A stretch of 54,149 nt of DNA, taken from Gammaproteobacteria bacterium (lineage in GTDB: Bacteria; Gemmatimonadota; Gemmatimonadetes; Longimicrobiales; Gaopeijiaceae). Below the pieces are notes generated by a model. The model made no database searches and was not told where the DNA came from. It saw only the letters and a program-made list of their open reading frames with translations. Both the position numbers and the translations under genes were made by a program. The stretch is from the NCBI GenBank assembly GCA_009840525.1, contig VXNP01000153.1, positions 1-54,149 on the forward strand, given 5' to 3'. The stretch's first letter is position 1. Each line of letters opens with the position of its first letter. Below, piece after piece: positions 1-8,661 of this stretch.

Positions 1-121
1 TCAATGACCTCAATCAGATGTGAATCCGCTAGACAATGCCCGTCCGGCACCAGCAGTTTCGCAACGTGGACATCGTCACCCTGAGGGTTGCCCCTGATCG
101 GCAGGCGGGGGAACGGCGCTG

Positions 122-1156
122 ATGCGTTCGAGTGTTGACTCACGTCGACGTCGGCCGGCTGGCATCGCCGCGCTGATCCCTGTCCTGCTTCTCGTGGCCA
201 CCGCCTGTTCGCCTTCCCCGGATGGCCGTCCGGGGAGCAGATCGCTCGTCCTTGCGCACTTCGTGCCGCCGCTCAGCACCGTGAGATCCGGGGTCGTGAT
301 CCCGTTCTCGGAACGACTGGAGCAGGTGTCGGGAGGCAGGCTGACGGCGACGGAGTACATGGGGGGCGCCCTCGGATCGGATCCCCGGAGATACTATTCC
401 ATGCTGCTCCAAGGAGTGGCGGACATAGCCATGGTGATCCCGGGGTACACCGCCGTGACGTTCCCCAGGACGACACTGAGCGCCTATCCCGGGGTTTGCG
501 GCACCGCGATCGAATGCACGGCCGCGCTCCAGCGCGCCGGCCCGGTCCTCGAGCAGGAGTACGAGGCGAAGGTGCTGGCGCTGTGGTCCACCACTCCCCC
601 CGTGCTCCTCACCCGCGAAAAGCCCGTCCGAAGGCTCGAGGACCTGCAGGGGCTCAAGCTGAGGGTCTCGTCGCGCATCGAGATGCCCTTTGTCGAAGCA
701 CTGGGAGCGACCCCGGTGATGCAGCCGGTCTCGGAGATTCAGCAAAACCTGCACACAGGCGTGATCGACGGCGTCGTGATCACCGCAGGGGGCATTTCCG
801 CGTATCAGTTGCAGGAGCCGGCCGAATACCTCACCACCTGGCTGCCTCTCTCCGCGACTCCCTTTTCGCTGCTGATGAATCGCGGCGCCTACGAGTCCCT
901 CACCGCACAGGAGCAGGGCTGGCTGGACGAGGCCGCGGCCTCCTGGCTGTCGGAGTCGGGGGGGCAGGCGTACGAACTCGCCGGGGCACGCGGCCTCCAG
1001 ATCGCCCGCGACGCGGGTGTCGAAATCATCGATCTCTCCGAGGAAGAGAAGGCGCGTTTGCTGGAGGCGGTCGCTTATGTCTACCAGGCGCAGCTCTCCC
1101 GCAGGATCGGCGACGCAACGGTGGCCGAGATCATCGATCTCTTCCGCGGCAATTGA
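122..1156 (+). CDS. dctP: TRAP transporter substrate-binding lipoprotein (DctP family)
   Basis: This 344-residue protein is the extracytoplasmic solute receptor of a TRAP transporter, which captures an organic acid and hands it to the DctQM membrane pair. A basic N-terminus (RRRR at 9-12) precedes a hydrophobic stretch and a lipobox VATAC (Cys29), so it is probably membrane-anchored. The rest has the family's layout, including RLEDLQGLKLRVSS in the middle, the segment where DctP proteins carry the Arg that binds the substrate carboxylate, and a helical C-terminus. Its TGA overlaps the TTG start of the next gene (TTGA), implying translational coupling. The substrate cannot be read from sequence. 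Family assignment is firm. Confidence 0.93.
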   Translation: MRSSVDSRRRRPAGIAALIPVLLLVATACSPSPDGRPGSRSLVLAHFVPPLSTVRSGVVIPFSERLEQVSGGRLTATEYMGGALGSDPRRYYSMLLQGVADIAMVIPGYTAVTFPRTTLSAYPGVCGTAIECTAALQRAGPVLEQEYEAKVLALWSTTPPVLLTREKPVRRLEDLQGLKLRVSSRIEMPFVEALGATPVMQPVSEIQQNLHTGVIDGVVITAGGISAYQLQEPAEYLTTWLPLSATPFSLLMNRGAYESLTAQEQGWLDEAAASWLSESGGQAYELAGARGLQIARDAGVEIIDLSEEEKARLLEAVAYVYQAQLSRRIGDATVAEIIDLFRGN

Positions 1157-1698
1157 CGGCATTCGACCAGGACCCGGCTCCAGACCGCAGTCCGGTCGAC
1201 GAGGCGCTTCGCCGGTGGCTGACAGCCGCGGTCGCCGTCACCGGGGGCGTGGCGCTGCTCCTGCTCCTGGGCGTGACCGTGGTCGAGGTCGTCGCGCGCC
1301 ACCTCTTCGGCGCTCCACTGCTGGGCGCGGAGGATCTCACCTCCATGGGCCTTACGGTGCTTGTGGCCGCCGCGGTGGTCTGTGCGGCCCAGGAGGGAAC
1401 ACACGTATCCGTCGAACTCATCGAACGCTTTGCGGGCCGTCGCGTCACGCGGGCAACCGACGCGCTCGCGCGGGTCCTCGGGGCCGCGGCAGCCGCGGTC
1501 ACGGCCTTCGCCCTATTCGCCAACGGCAGTTGCGGGATCGAGTGCGGCGAGGTCACCGGCACCATCGCCATCATGCACACGCCGTTCTACTACGCGCTGG
1601 GCGCATGCATGGCAACCTACTCGCTGTTGCTCGCGTCCCGGCTGATTCAGGGGCGAGCCTCGCGTGAGGAGGACGACTCCCGGGCCAGGGGCATCTGA
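1153..1698 (+). CDS. dctQ: TRAP transporter small permease (DctQ family)
   Basis: This is the small four-helix subunit of the TRAP transporter, 181 residues if translation starts at the TTG that overlaps the dctP stop. I chose this start because it lies just before the first membrane segment, forms a TTGA overlap and gives the usual DctQ length. Hydrophobic segments lie at about 20-40, 57-75, 97-115 and 130-150. VVEVVARHLFG after the first helix is typical of DctQ. The ATGA at its end overlaps the dctM start, so the three genes form a tight operon. The start codon is the only real uncertainty. Confidence 0.88.
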   Translation: MTAFDQDPAPDRSPVDEALRRWLTAAVAVTGGVALLLLLGVTVVEVVARHLFGAPLLGAEDLTSMGLTVLVAAAVVCAAQEGTHVSVELIERFAGRRVTRATDALARVLGAAAAAVTAFALFANGSCGIECGEVTGTIAIMHTPFYYALGACMATYSLLLASRLIQGRASREEDDSRARGI

Positions 1699-3002
1699 TG
1701 GAGGGGTCCGCGGCCGCATTGCTCGGCGTCGGCGCCCTCTTCGTCCTTCTGCTCATCCGCGTGCCCGTCGGGCTCTCGATGCTCATCGCGGGCGCGGCCG
1801 GCATCGCGCTGATCCGGCCCCAGGCGGTGCTCGCCGTCATCGCGGGCGAGACGTTCGCGGTGTCATCGCGCACCGCGCTCACCATCATCCCCCTCTTCAT
1901 GCTGATGGGGAGTCTGACCGTGGCCTCGGGGATGAGCCGGGACCTTTACCTCGCGGCCAACCTCTGGCTGGCCCGCATCCGGGGCGGCCTGGCCGCGGCA
2001 TCGATCGTCGCGTGCGCGGGCTTCTCGGCTCTGTCCGGCTCGTCGCTGGCCGCCGCGCTGACCATGGGGCGCGTCGCGCTGCCCGAAATGCGGCGCTTCA
2101 ACTACGACAAGTCGCTCGCGGCCGGGGCCGTTGCGGCGGGCGGCACCCTTGGCATCCTGATTCCGCCTTCGGCCGGGCTGGTCCTGTACGGCATCCTCAC
2201 CGAGCAGAGCATCGGCCGCCTCTTTATGGCGGGATTGCTTCCCGGCATCCTGCTCGCGGCGTTCTTCGTCCTGACCGTCGTCATCATCGCAACCCTTCAT
2301 CCCGAGCGGGCGCCGAGGGGAGAGCCGGAGCACGCACCGGGGAAACGAGGGCGCACGCCTGCGGGGGCCTGGTGGATCCTGGGCCTCGCCGTCGTGACTC
2401 TCGGCGGCATCTACGCGGGAGTCTTCTCCGCGATGGAAGCGGCGGGCGTGGGCGCGTTTCTCGCCCTGCTCGCGGCGCTGGCGCGTCGTTCGCTGACCCG
2501 CGATGCCCTCGCCGAACTCGTCCTTTCGACCCTGCGGGCGTGCGGCACGGTCTTCCTGATCCTGATCGGGGCCTACGTCTTCAAGGTGTTCCTGGGCTTC
2601 ACCGGAACACCGTTCGCAATGGCGCGCTGGGTGGGCGATCAGGGATGGTCAGGGCCCCAGGTGGTGGCGCTCGTGCTCGCGATGTTCATCGTGCTGGGCA
2701 CCTTCCTGGACGGGTTTGCGATCCTCGTTCTGACGATTCCGCTGGTTCAGCCGATCCTCACGTCACTGGGCGTCGACATGATCTGGTTCGGCGTGATGAT
2801 CGTCATCACGCTGGAGATGGGGCTGATCTCGCCGCCCGTAGGGCTGAACACGTTCGTGGTCAAGGTCGTGGCCCCGGACGTTCCCATGGGTGCGATCTTC
2901 CGCGGCATCATCCCGTTCTGGTTCGCGATGCTCGCGATGCTGGTGCTGCTGGCCCTCGCGCCCGGGATCGCAACGTTCCTGCCGCAGGCGATGTTCGGGT
3001 AG
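1698..3002 (+). CDS. dctM: TRAP transporter large permease (DctM family)
   Basis: This is the large, roughly 12-helix channel subunit of the TRAP system, 434 residues, which is standard for the family. The signature GILIPPSAGLVLYGILTEQS near residue 150 and the terminal ITLEMGLISPPVGLN motif are characteristic of DctM. It couples Na+ flow to uptake of the substrate presented by DctP, through a complex with DctQ. The start overlaps the dctQ stop by four bases. It ends 52 bases before the convergent toxin gene, and I see no convincing terminator hairpin in the gap. Confidence 0.95.
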   Translation: MEGSAAALLGVGALFVLLLIRVPVGLSMLIAGAAGIALIRPQAVLAVIAGETFAVSSRTALTIIPLFMLMGSLTVASGMSRDLYLAANLWLARIRGGLAAASIVACAGFSALSGSSLAAALTMGRVALPEMRRFNYDKSLAAGAVAAGGTLGILIPPSAGLVLYGILTEQSIGRLFMAGLLPGILLAAFFVLTVVIIATLHPERAPRGEPEHAPGKRGRTPAGAWWILGLAVVTLGGIYAGVFSAMEAAGVGAFLALLAALARRSLTRDALAELVLSTLRACGTVFLILIGAYVFKVFLGFTGTPFAMARWVGDQGWSGPQVVALVLAMFIVLGTFLDGFAILVLTIPLVQPILTSLGVDMIWFGVMIVITLEMGLISPPVGLNTFVVKVVAPDVPMGAIFRGIIPFWFAMLAMLVLLALAPGIATFLPQAMFG

Positions 3003-3054
3003 GCGGTTCCCCGCACCGGCGTGGACCCGAAACGGGCGCTTTGAGCACGATCCG

Positions 3055-3468
3055 TCAGCGTTCGCAGTCGCTCTCCGGCTCCACGAGCTCCAGTTCCGTG
3101 TGTCGGGCGATCATCTCGAAGTCGCGGTTGCGGGCCAACAGCGGACGGCCCTCGTCGATGGCGCTGGCCGCGACCATGCAGTCAACCATGGAACGGATCG
3201 TGCGTCCGGCGCGGCGGCAGGTGCGGTAGACGAGGGCGCCCTGCTGGAAGTGTCCCAGCGAATCCGGGACGAGGATTTCGAAGCGGGAGATCAACTTGAG
3301 CAGCTGACGCGCCTCGGGCTCCGTTCGGCATCCCGCCAGCAACTCCATCACCACGGAGGCTGGCGTGGCGATGGGTCGGCCCGCCCGGACCGCGTCATCC
3401 AGGAACAGGTCGAAGGCGCTCTCCGTACGCCGCAGGTATTCGACCCACGCCGAGGTGTCGACGATCAC
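3055..3468 (-). CDS. vapC: PIN-domain ribonuclease toxin (VapC-like)
   Basis: This 137-residue PIN-domain protein is probably the toxin of a VapBC pair, a Mg2+-dependent RNase. The acidic catalytic residues are visible: Asp4 in MIVDTSAW, Glu42 in VVMELLAG, Asp96 in [10 protein letters not shown] and Asp116 in NRDFE. Length and the short N-terminal strand are typical of VapC. Translation starts at a GTG that overlaps the antitoxin TGA (GTGA), so the toxin is coupled to and follows its antitoxin, the usual arrangement. Nothing suggests inactivation. The RNA target is unknown. Confidence 0.9.
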   Translation of the reverse strand: MIVDTSAWVEYLRRTESAFDLFLDDAVRAGRPIATPASVVMELLAGCRTEPEARQLLKLISRFEILVPDSLGHFQQGALVYRTCRRAGRTIRSMVDCMVAASAIDEGRPLLARNRDFEMIARHTELELVEPESDCER

Positions 3469-3878
3469 CAGATGTCAGGGGGGCGATCCCGGCGCATCTC
3501 GTCCAGATCCCCGTCCCAGCCGACCCCACGCATGGCGAGCGCCTCCTCCTTCGTCATCGGCACGATCGCCTGACGCAGGACCGCCTCCTTCACGGCCGCG
3601 GTCCAATTGCGAAGCCCGTAGCGCTGTCTGACCGCCTCCAGATCGGCTTCGGGCAGCCTGACTTCGAGGCTGACGAACGGGTAGTGGGCGGATTCGGGGG
3701 CGTGGTATTCCGGGCGGGCTTCCCGCACCGCGGCCGCTCCCCCGCGCAACTCGCGCTCCCGCGCTTCGCGCAGCGTCCTCCGGACCCACGCGGATACGGT
3801 GACGCGATTCCGCTTTGCGGCATCGCGGATCTCCTCGAGTTCCGCCTCGGACAGCACCACCTGCAGCCTCTTACTCAT
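3465..3878 (-). CDS. vapB: VapB-like antitoxin with two ribbon-helix-helix units
   Basis: The antitoxin is 137 residues from the ATG at 3878. I prefer this start to an ATG 33 bases upstream because the protein then begins with the beta strand [10 protein letters not shown] of a CopG-like ribbon-helix-helix (residues 3-40). A second strand-helix-helix unit (residues 69-105, [15 protein letters not shown] and following) leads into [12 protein letters not shown], the tail typical of VapB antitoxins, which wraps the PIN toxin. Two RHH units in one chain are unusual, since most VapB proteins have one and are about 70-90 residues. There is no Shine-Dalgarno sequence before the ATG, which sits in a palindrome. 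Confidence 0.82.
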   Translation of the reverse strand: MSKRLQVVLSEAELEEIRDAAKRNRVTVSAWVRRTLREARERELRGGAAAVREARPEYHAPESAHYPFVSLEVRLPEADLEAVRQRYGLRNWTAAVKEAVLRQAIVPMTKEEALAMRGVGWDGDLDEMRRDRPPDIW

Positions 3879-3894
3879 GATATGAGTATGATAT
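3873..3894. promoter_or_regulatory. Candidate VapB operator overlapping the antitoxin start
   Basis: A perfect inverted repeat ACTCAT-gat-ATGAGT (3873-3887) contains the antitoxin start codon. ATGATAT occurs twice, 11 bases (one helical turn) apart, at 3877 and 3888. This suits a dimeric RHH repressor that autoregulates its operon. The patch is AT-rich within GC-rich DNA. The minus-strand TATCAT just upstream of the ATG could be a -10 element of a leaderless transcript, but no good -35 is visible. Confidence 0.55.
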
Positions 3895-4001
3895 ACTGAT
3901 CCGGGGGACACGAAAAGGGGCGGGGATACGAAAAGGGGCGGAGATCGTTTCCGGGCGCGACGGTTCGCGGGGCGGGGAGGGATCCGGCGAGCGAGCCGGT
4001 G

Positions 4002-5297
4002 CTAGTCGTGAGCCCGATGGTCCGTGAAGCGGCGCGCCTTGACCGGAAACCTCGGGAGAGTGCCGGCGGGCACGGCCAACACCTCCGCCCGCAGCCCCAT
4101 CCTGTCGCCCATTGCGTTTGCCAGGAGGGCCCGGATGCGGTCGGCGTCGCCGGCCCAGAGTTCCACTCGCACCTCGATGTCGTCGCGGGTGCCGCGCCCA
4201 CGGACATCCACGGCGAACTCGCGGACTTCGACGAAGCTCCGAATGACATTCTCAACCGCGCCGGGATAAAAGGCCACGCCCTGGACGGTCAGTTTCTGGT
4301 CCAGCCGGCCCTCCACCCCGCCCTGCAGGCGACGGTACCCGCTACCGCACCGACACGGCCCCGTCTCCAGCCTCCCGACGTCGCCGGTCCTGTAGCGGAT
4401 CACCGGCATGCCGGCGCGGCCAAGGTTGGTGATGACCAGCTCCCCTTCCCGGGAGGGGCTGTGCGTCCCCGGATCGATCACCTCGAAGATGAACTCGCTC
4501 TCGTTGAGGTGGAGGCCTTCCCGGACCTCGCACTGGAACCCCCACGCGCCCACCTCGGTGGCTCCCGCGTGGTCGAACACTCTGGCACCGAACGCGTCCT
4601 CCAGCCGCGCCCTCGTCGCCGGCAGGCTCGCACCCGGTTCGCCGGCGTGGATGTTGATCCGCAACGCGGACCCGGCCAGATCCACCCCTGCCTCTGCGGC
4701 GACCTCGGCCATGCGCAGAGCATGCGTAGGTGTGGATACGAGAACGGTCGGCCGCCAGGCCATGATCGCTTCGACCCTGGTCCGCGCCGACATGCCGCCG
4801 CCCGGCAGAATCAGGCAACCCAGATGCCGCGCGCCCTCGACGCCACTCCATGTCCCGAGAAAGGGGCCGAAGGAAAAGGGAAAGAAGACGCGGTCGGCCG
4901 CAGTGACGCCCGCGGCCCGGAACACCTTCGCCCAGCACCGGCCGAACCATGCCCAGCTCTCGGCATCGTCGAGCCAGCACAGCCCCTGCCCGGTCGTGCC
5001 CGAGGTGTGGTGCTCCTGTATGTAGTGCTGCGGAGGGAAGGTCGGCAGCGTCCCGTAGGGCGGCGTGCGTGACTGGTCCGCGGCCAATTCGTCCCTGGTG
5101 GTGAACGGCAGCTGACGGTAGGCATCCATGCCGGTCAGATCGGCGGCGCACTCCAGCCCGGCCGCGGTCAGCTTCTTCCGGTAGAACACGTTGCTCCGCA
5201 GGACCGGCTCCAGCATGGCGCGCAGCCGGCGGAGTTGCTCGCGCTCGAGGGCGGCCCGGTCGAGCCGTTCCCCACTTTCTCCTGCCTTTCGATCCAT
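4002..5297 (-). CDS. Phenylacetate-CoA ligase-like adenylate-forming enzyme
   Basis: This is a PaaK/CapK-type acyl-adenylate-forming enzyme of 431 residues from the ATG at 5297, the normal PaaK length. An upstream in-frame extension looks non-coding. The P-loop-like core motif TSGTTGQ is at 98-104 and the RTGD adenylate motif is near residue 330, followed by a small C-terminal lid domain containing GRLDQKLTVQGV. Such enzymes activate aromatic or other carboxylic acids with ATP, usually for CoA thioesterification. No phenylacetate genes are nearby, so the substrate is open. It is divergent from the Tat lipoprotein/amidase pair and behind it lies the toxin-antitoxin operon. Confidence 0.85.
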   Translation of the reverse strand: MDRKAGESGERLDRAALEREQLRRLRAMLEPVLRSNVFYRKKLTAAGLECAADLTGMDAYRQLPFTTRDELAADQSRTPPYGTLPTFPPQHYIQEHHTSGTTGQGLCWLDDAESWAWFGRCWAKVFRAAGVTAADRVFFPFSFGPFLGTWSGVEGARHLGCLILPGGGMSARTRVEAIMAWRPTVLVSTPTHALRMAEVAAEAGVDLAGSALRINIHAGEPGASLPATRARLEDAFGARVFDHAGATEVGAWGFQCEVREGLHLNESEFIFEVIDPGTHSPSREGELVITNLGRAGMPVIRYRTGDVGRLETGPCRCGSGYRRLQGGVEGRLDQKLTVQGVAFYPGAVENVIRSFVEVREFAVDVRGRGTRDDIEVRVELWAGDADRIRALLANAMGDRMGLRAEVLAVPAGTLPRFPVKARRFTDHRAHD

Positions 5298-5554
5298 TTC
5301 CCCGTGGCGCAGCGTTGATCCGGCGGGTCGTCGCGGGCGGCAACCTACCCGGGGGGGCATTCCCACGTCAAACGACGGGGTGAGGCAGGGAACCACACAT
5401 CGGCATCGCGGGGCTGGATATGCCGCCAGGCTCCCCGTAGGTTGCGGCGAATGACAATAAGGGGCGCGGATCGGACGCCGGGCGTGTGACGTCGCAACGC
5501 CGGATCCCGCGATCACCCCGATGTCCTTCACAGTCATGTCCAGGAGTCCCGTCC
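5298..5554. other. Divergent intergenic region with a spaced inverted repeat
   Basis: This 257-base region separates the ligase from the Tat lipoprotein/amidase operon and should hold both promoters. A 9-bp inverted repeat, GCAACCTAC at 5340-5348 and GTAGGTTGC at 5437-5445, is separated by 88 bases. It might bring regulator sites together, or it may be chance. I see no strong -35/-10 pair. Confidence 0.3.
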
Positions 5555-5836
5555 ATGACCATGGATCGCCGAAAGTTCACCGCAGTCGCCGGCGCAAGCG
5601 CGATGGCGCTGGCGTGGGCGCAGGCCTGCACCGAAGTGGCCGAGACCGGCGAGGTCTCGACCGCGACCGCCAACACGCTGCTCGACCACCAGGGACCCCG
5701 GGGCATCTACGAGGACGCCGCGGAGCTGGAGCGGCTGAAGGCGGCCATCGCCAACATGGTCAACGTGCAGCGGACGCTGCGCGATTTTCCGCTCGACCCC
5801 GACGAGCCCCCCCTTCTCGTCTTCTGGAGGGGCTGA
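5555..5836 (+). CDS. Small Tat-signal lipoprotein preceding an amidase
   Basis: This 93-residue protein starts at an ATG with a good Shine-Dalgarno sequence (AGGAG at 5542, eight bases upstream). MTMDRRKFTAVAGAS is a short twin-arginine motif (RRKF), and the hydrophobic segment ends in WAQAC (Cys25), so it may be a Tat-exported lipoprotein. The mature part is short, with DFPLDPDEPPLL near the C-terminus, and I do not recognise a domain. The stop lies three bases before the amidase ATG, so the two are cotranslated and may work together, with this protein perhaps a membrane anchor or small partner. The function is not known. Confidence 0.78.
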   Translation: MTMDRRKFTAVAGASAMALAWAQACTEVAETGEVSTATANTLLDHQGPRGIYEDAAELERLKAAIANMVNVQRTLRDFPLDPDEPPLLVFWRG

Positions 5837-5839
5837 GCT

Positions 5840-7309
5840 ATGCAGGAATCGACGTTTTTCCTGACGGTCCGCGAACTGGCCGACCTCCTCGCCGACGGCT
5901 CCATCAGTTCGGTCGAGCTGACCGAAGCCTACCTCGCGCGCGCCGAGGAGCTGGACGTACCCCCCTTCGAGCTGCCCAGCGAGCCCCGCACCGACCACGA
6001 CGGCAAACTTGCCACCATGGTCACCATCGCGCGCGACCACGCCCTCGAGTCGGCCGCGCAGGCGGACCAGGAACTGGCGGCGGGCAATCGCCGCAGCATC
6101 CTGCACGGGATCCCCTACGGCGTGAAGGATCTGCTCGACACCAGCGGCATCCGCACCACCTGGGGCTCGGGCATCTTCCGCGACCGGGTGCCGGACCGCA
6201 ACGCAGCGGTCATCGACATGCTCGAAGGGGCGGGCGCCGTGCTCATGGCGAAGAACTCGCTCGGGGAGTTCGCGGGCGGCAACACCAGTTCGGCGCTCAA
6301 CCCGTGGAAGCTCGACCGCACCAGCTTCGGCTCCTCCAGCGGGACGGTGTCGGCGGCGGTAGCCGGCCTCATCGGCTTCGGAATCGGCACGGAGACGGGC
6401 GGCTCCATAGTATTTCCGGCCTCCGCGGTGGGCGCGTCGGGACTTCGGCCCAGCTTCGGGCGGGTCAGCCGCTTCGGCTGCATGGCGCTCTCGTGGAGCC
6501 TGGACAAGATCGGTCCCGTCGGGCGCTCGGCGGAGGATTGCGGCCACATCCTCCAGCACATCGCCGGCTACGACGCGCGCGACAACAGCACCGTCGACCG
6601 CCCGTTCGTTTTCCGCGCGGACCCGGGCGCCATGCGCGGGCGGCGGCTGGGCGTGCACCGGCCTGAATTCCTGCTCTCGGGCTCGGAGACCACCCGGCGC
6701 GTGTTCCAGGAGGCGCTCGACGTGTTCGAGCAGATGGGCGTGGTGCTGGAGGATGTGGAGTTGCCCCTCCGGCCCACCGGCGCGCTCTTCACCACTATCG
6801 TCACCGTGGAGAGCGGCACCAACTTCAAGGCGCTCTTCGATGACGGCAGCGCGGCCAACATGTTCTCGTTCAACGAGGACCGGCGCGCGGGTTGGATGGC
6901 CGGGCGCATGCTGCCCGCCGCCGACTATCTGACGGCCCAGCGCATCCGCAACCAACTGGTGCGCGAGACCGATGACATCCTCTCCCGCTACGACGCGGTC
7001 ATCGCCCCCACCTGGCCCAACGGCGCCGCCATGCGCGAGGTGAGCGAGGGCTGGCCGATCCCGGCGCGCAATGAGTGGGAGCCTCCCGACGACGTCAGCC
7101 TGGCCACACCGCGCCTCAACTACATCGCCAACCTGGTGGGGCTTCCGGGGCTGGCCATCCCGTGCGGATTCGACGAGGAGGGGCTGCCGCTTTCGCTGCA
7201 GATCTGCGGCTCGTCGATGGACGATCAGGCAGTGCTGGATCTGGGAATGGGCTATCAGCGCGAGACGGACTGGCACCGGCGGCGGCCGGAGTATCCCTGG
7301 AGGGAGTAG
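5840..7309 (+). CDS. Amidase (amidase-signature family)
   Basis: This 489-residue enzyme hydrolyses a carboxamide or related bond by the Ser-cisSer-Lys mechanism. The triad is visible: Lys96 in GVKDLLD, the cis-Ser in GSSSG (164-168) and the nucleophile Ser189 in TETGGSIVFPAS. Length matches single-domain amidases. It lacks an obvious signal peptide, although the preceding gene encodes a Tat lipoprotein. It is not a clear GatA, since no gatB or gatC is nearby and the C-terminal half diverges, so a catabolic amidase is more likely. The substrate is unknown. Confidence 0.92.
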   Translation: MQESTFFLTVRELADLLADGSISSVELTEAYLARAEELDVPPFELPSEPRTDHDGKLATMVTIARDHALESAAQADQELAAGNRRSILHGIPYGVKDLLDTSGIRTTWGSGIFRDRVPDRNAAVIDMLEGAGAVLMAKNSLGEFAGGNTSSALNPWKLDRTSFGSSSGTVSAAVAGLIGFGIGTETGGSIVFPASAVGASGLRPSFGRVSRFGCMALSWSLDKIGPVGRSAEDCGHILQHIAGYDARDNSTVDRPFVFRADPGAMRGRRLGVHRPEFLLSGSETTRRVFQEALDVFEQMGVVLEDVELPLRPTGALFTTIVTVESGTNFKALFDDGSAANMFSFNEDRRAGWMAGRMLPAADYLTAQRIRNQLVRETDDILSRYDAVIAPTWPNGAAMREVSEGWPIPARNEWEPPDDVSLATPRLNYIANLVGLPGLAIPCGFDEEGLPLSLQICGSSMDDQAVLDLGMGYQRETDWHRRRPEYPWRE

Positions 7310-7393
7310 GACCCGACGGGAATAGAGGCCGGATCGCTGACTCAGACAGCGTCAGCGCGGCGTTCCACGGGGTTGCAGGCGGGCTCTGATCTC

Positions 7394-8641
7394 TCAGTTT
7401 CGGTCCAGATCGAGCACCCGCGGATGCTCGACGTCGAGTTCGTCCCGGTAGACGCCGAGTACGAAGTCCATCCCGATTTGCATGACCGAGAGGTCGGCTG
7501 GAATCTCGACGCCACCCAGCCACGCGCCATCGGGACCCAGCACCTGCCAGGTTTCCGGTCCGTCGCGTTCATTCGGCGCCAGGAACGGTCTCAGCCAGAT
7601 CGCGCCGGTCGGGTCCACCTTCATGTCCGCGTAGGCCGGCCGCCGGTCGGGGACGGGCATGTCCTGAAGGAACTCCAGGTTCATGGGACGGACCTCGGTG
7701 GGATCCTCCGGCATGAGTGCCTCGCGTTCCCTTTCAAACGCGTCGGCTGACAGCTCCAGGGAATATCCCGGGATTCGAAGGATACGAGCCGGAGCGCCGT
7801 CGGCCGTCCACTCCTCGACCTGCATGTCGATGGCGTCGCCCAGGAGGATCCTCCCCGCGTGCGTGGCCACGAAGGCGTCGCGACCGAAGAGAGGAGGACC
7901 GGCGAAGGCCCCGCCACCGCTACTGACGTGCATGAAGACCTCGTTGCCGGCCGTCACGCCGATGCTGTCGGCCGATTCACCGGCCGCGTCGACGCGGAAC
8001 AGTCCGCCGGGCTGCCTGAGGATGGCGCTCTCGCCCTCATATCCGAACATGAAGCGGGTACGCGTTTCGACGACGATTTCGCCATTCCCCAGATGAGCCA
8101 CCGCGTTCGATTCGGCGATCACACCGGACGGCAGAGGCACGCTGAAGGTCCCAAGCAAGGCCAGGTCCGGCGCGAAGAAGGTCACGCGCCCGTTCGCATC
8201 CAGGACGATCAGCGAATCGCCGGCGTTGTCGAATCCCACGATCGCACGGAACTCACCGGGACCATCCCCTTCGCCGCCCAGGGAAGCAGTGTGGCTGCCG
8301 TCGGCCGAATACAGCCGGACCTCGTTCGAACTCCCGTTGGCGACGGCCAGCGACCCGTCGCTCAGCCGCCTCATGCCCCGAACCTGGAAGAACTCGTGAT
8401 TCGGCCCCGCGCCGGACGCCGACAGGTCCAGGACTGGCGCCGACTCGACGCGCCACCCGTCCGAGTCCGACCAGAGCGGTCGCGTGGATTCGACGATCTC
8501 GATGCCCGCGCTGTCCCCAACGGTCGTGGACGGAGCATCGCCCTGCCCGCCGTCGCCGGCGCATGCCGCGCCGAAGATCAGGAACAAAGCGGGGAGGACT
8601 CGATGACCGTGGCGCCCGATGGGCTCGACCTCATGCCTCAT
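7394..8641 (-). CDS. Six-bladed beta-propeller lipoprotein
   Basis: This 415-residue protein begins with a signal peptide ending in the lipobox FGAAC (Cys27), so it is probably a surface or periplasmic lipoprotein. The mature part is a run of beta-rich repeats of the type 'LSDGSLAVANG' and 'GDSLIVLDANGRVTFF', the pattern of NHL-like/six-bladed propellers. The motif LGGEGDGPGEFR is typical of these proteins. They usually bind ligands or other proteins and have no defined reaction. It is followed downstream by a convergent amidase and preceded by the dehydratase gene, which is on the same strand 20 bases away. Confidence 0.8.
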   Translation of the reverse strand: MRHEVEPIGRHGHRVLPALFLIFGAACAGDGGQGDAPSTTVGDSAGIEIVESTRPLWSDSDGWRVESAPVLDLSASGAGPNHEFFQVRGMRRLSDGSLAVANGSSNEVRLYSADGSHTASLGGEGDGPGEFRAIVGFDNAGDSLIVLDANGRVTFFAPDLALLGTFSVPLPSGVIAESNAVAHLGNGEIVVETRTRFMFGYEGESAILRQPGGLFRVDAAGESADSIGVTAGNEVFMHVSSGGGAFAGPPLFGRDAFVATHAGRILLGDAIDMQVEEWTADGAPARILRIPGYSLELSADAFEREREALMPEDPTEVRPMNLEFLQDMPVPDRRPAYADMKVDPTGAIWLRPFLAPNERDGPETWQVLGPDGAWLGGVEIPADLSVMQIGMDFVLGVYRDELDVEHPRVLDLDRN

Positions 8642-8661
8642 GATCGTTCGATCCACGGGTT

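Noticed and set aside
7335-7357. Hairpin CGCTGAC-n9-GTCAGCG between the amidase and the propeller lipoprotein
   Set aside because: The stem is real but no T-tract follows on either strand and the loop is nine bases, so I do not call it a terminator.
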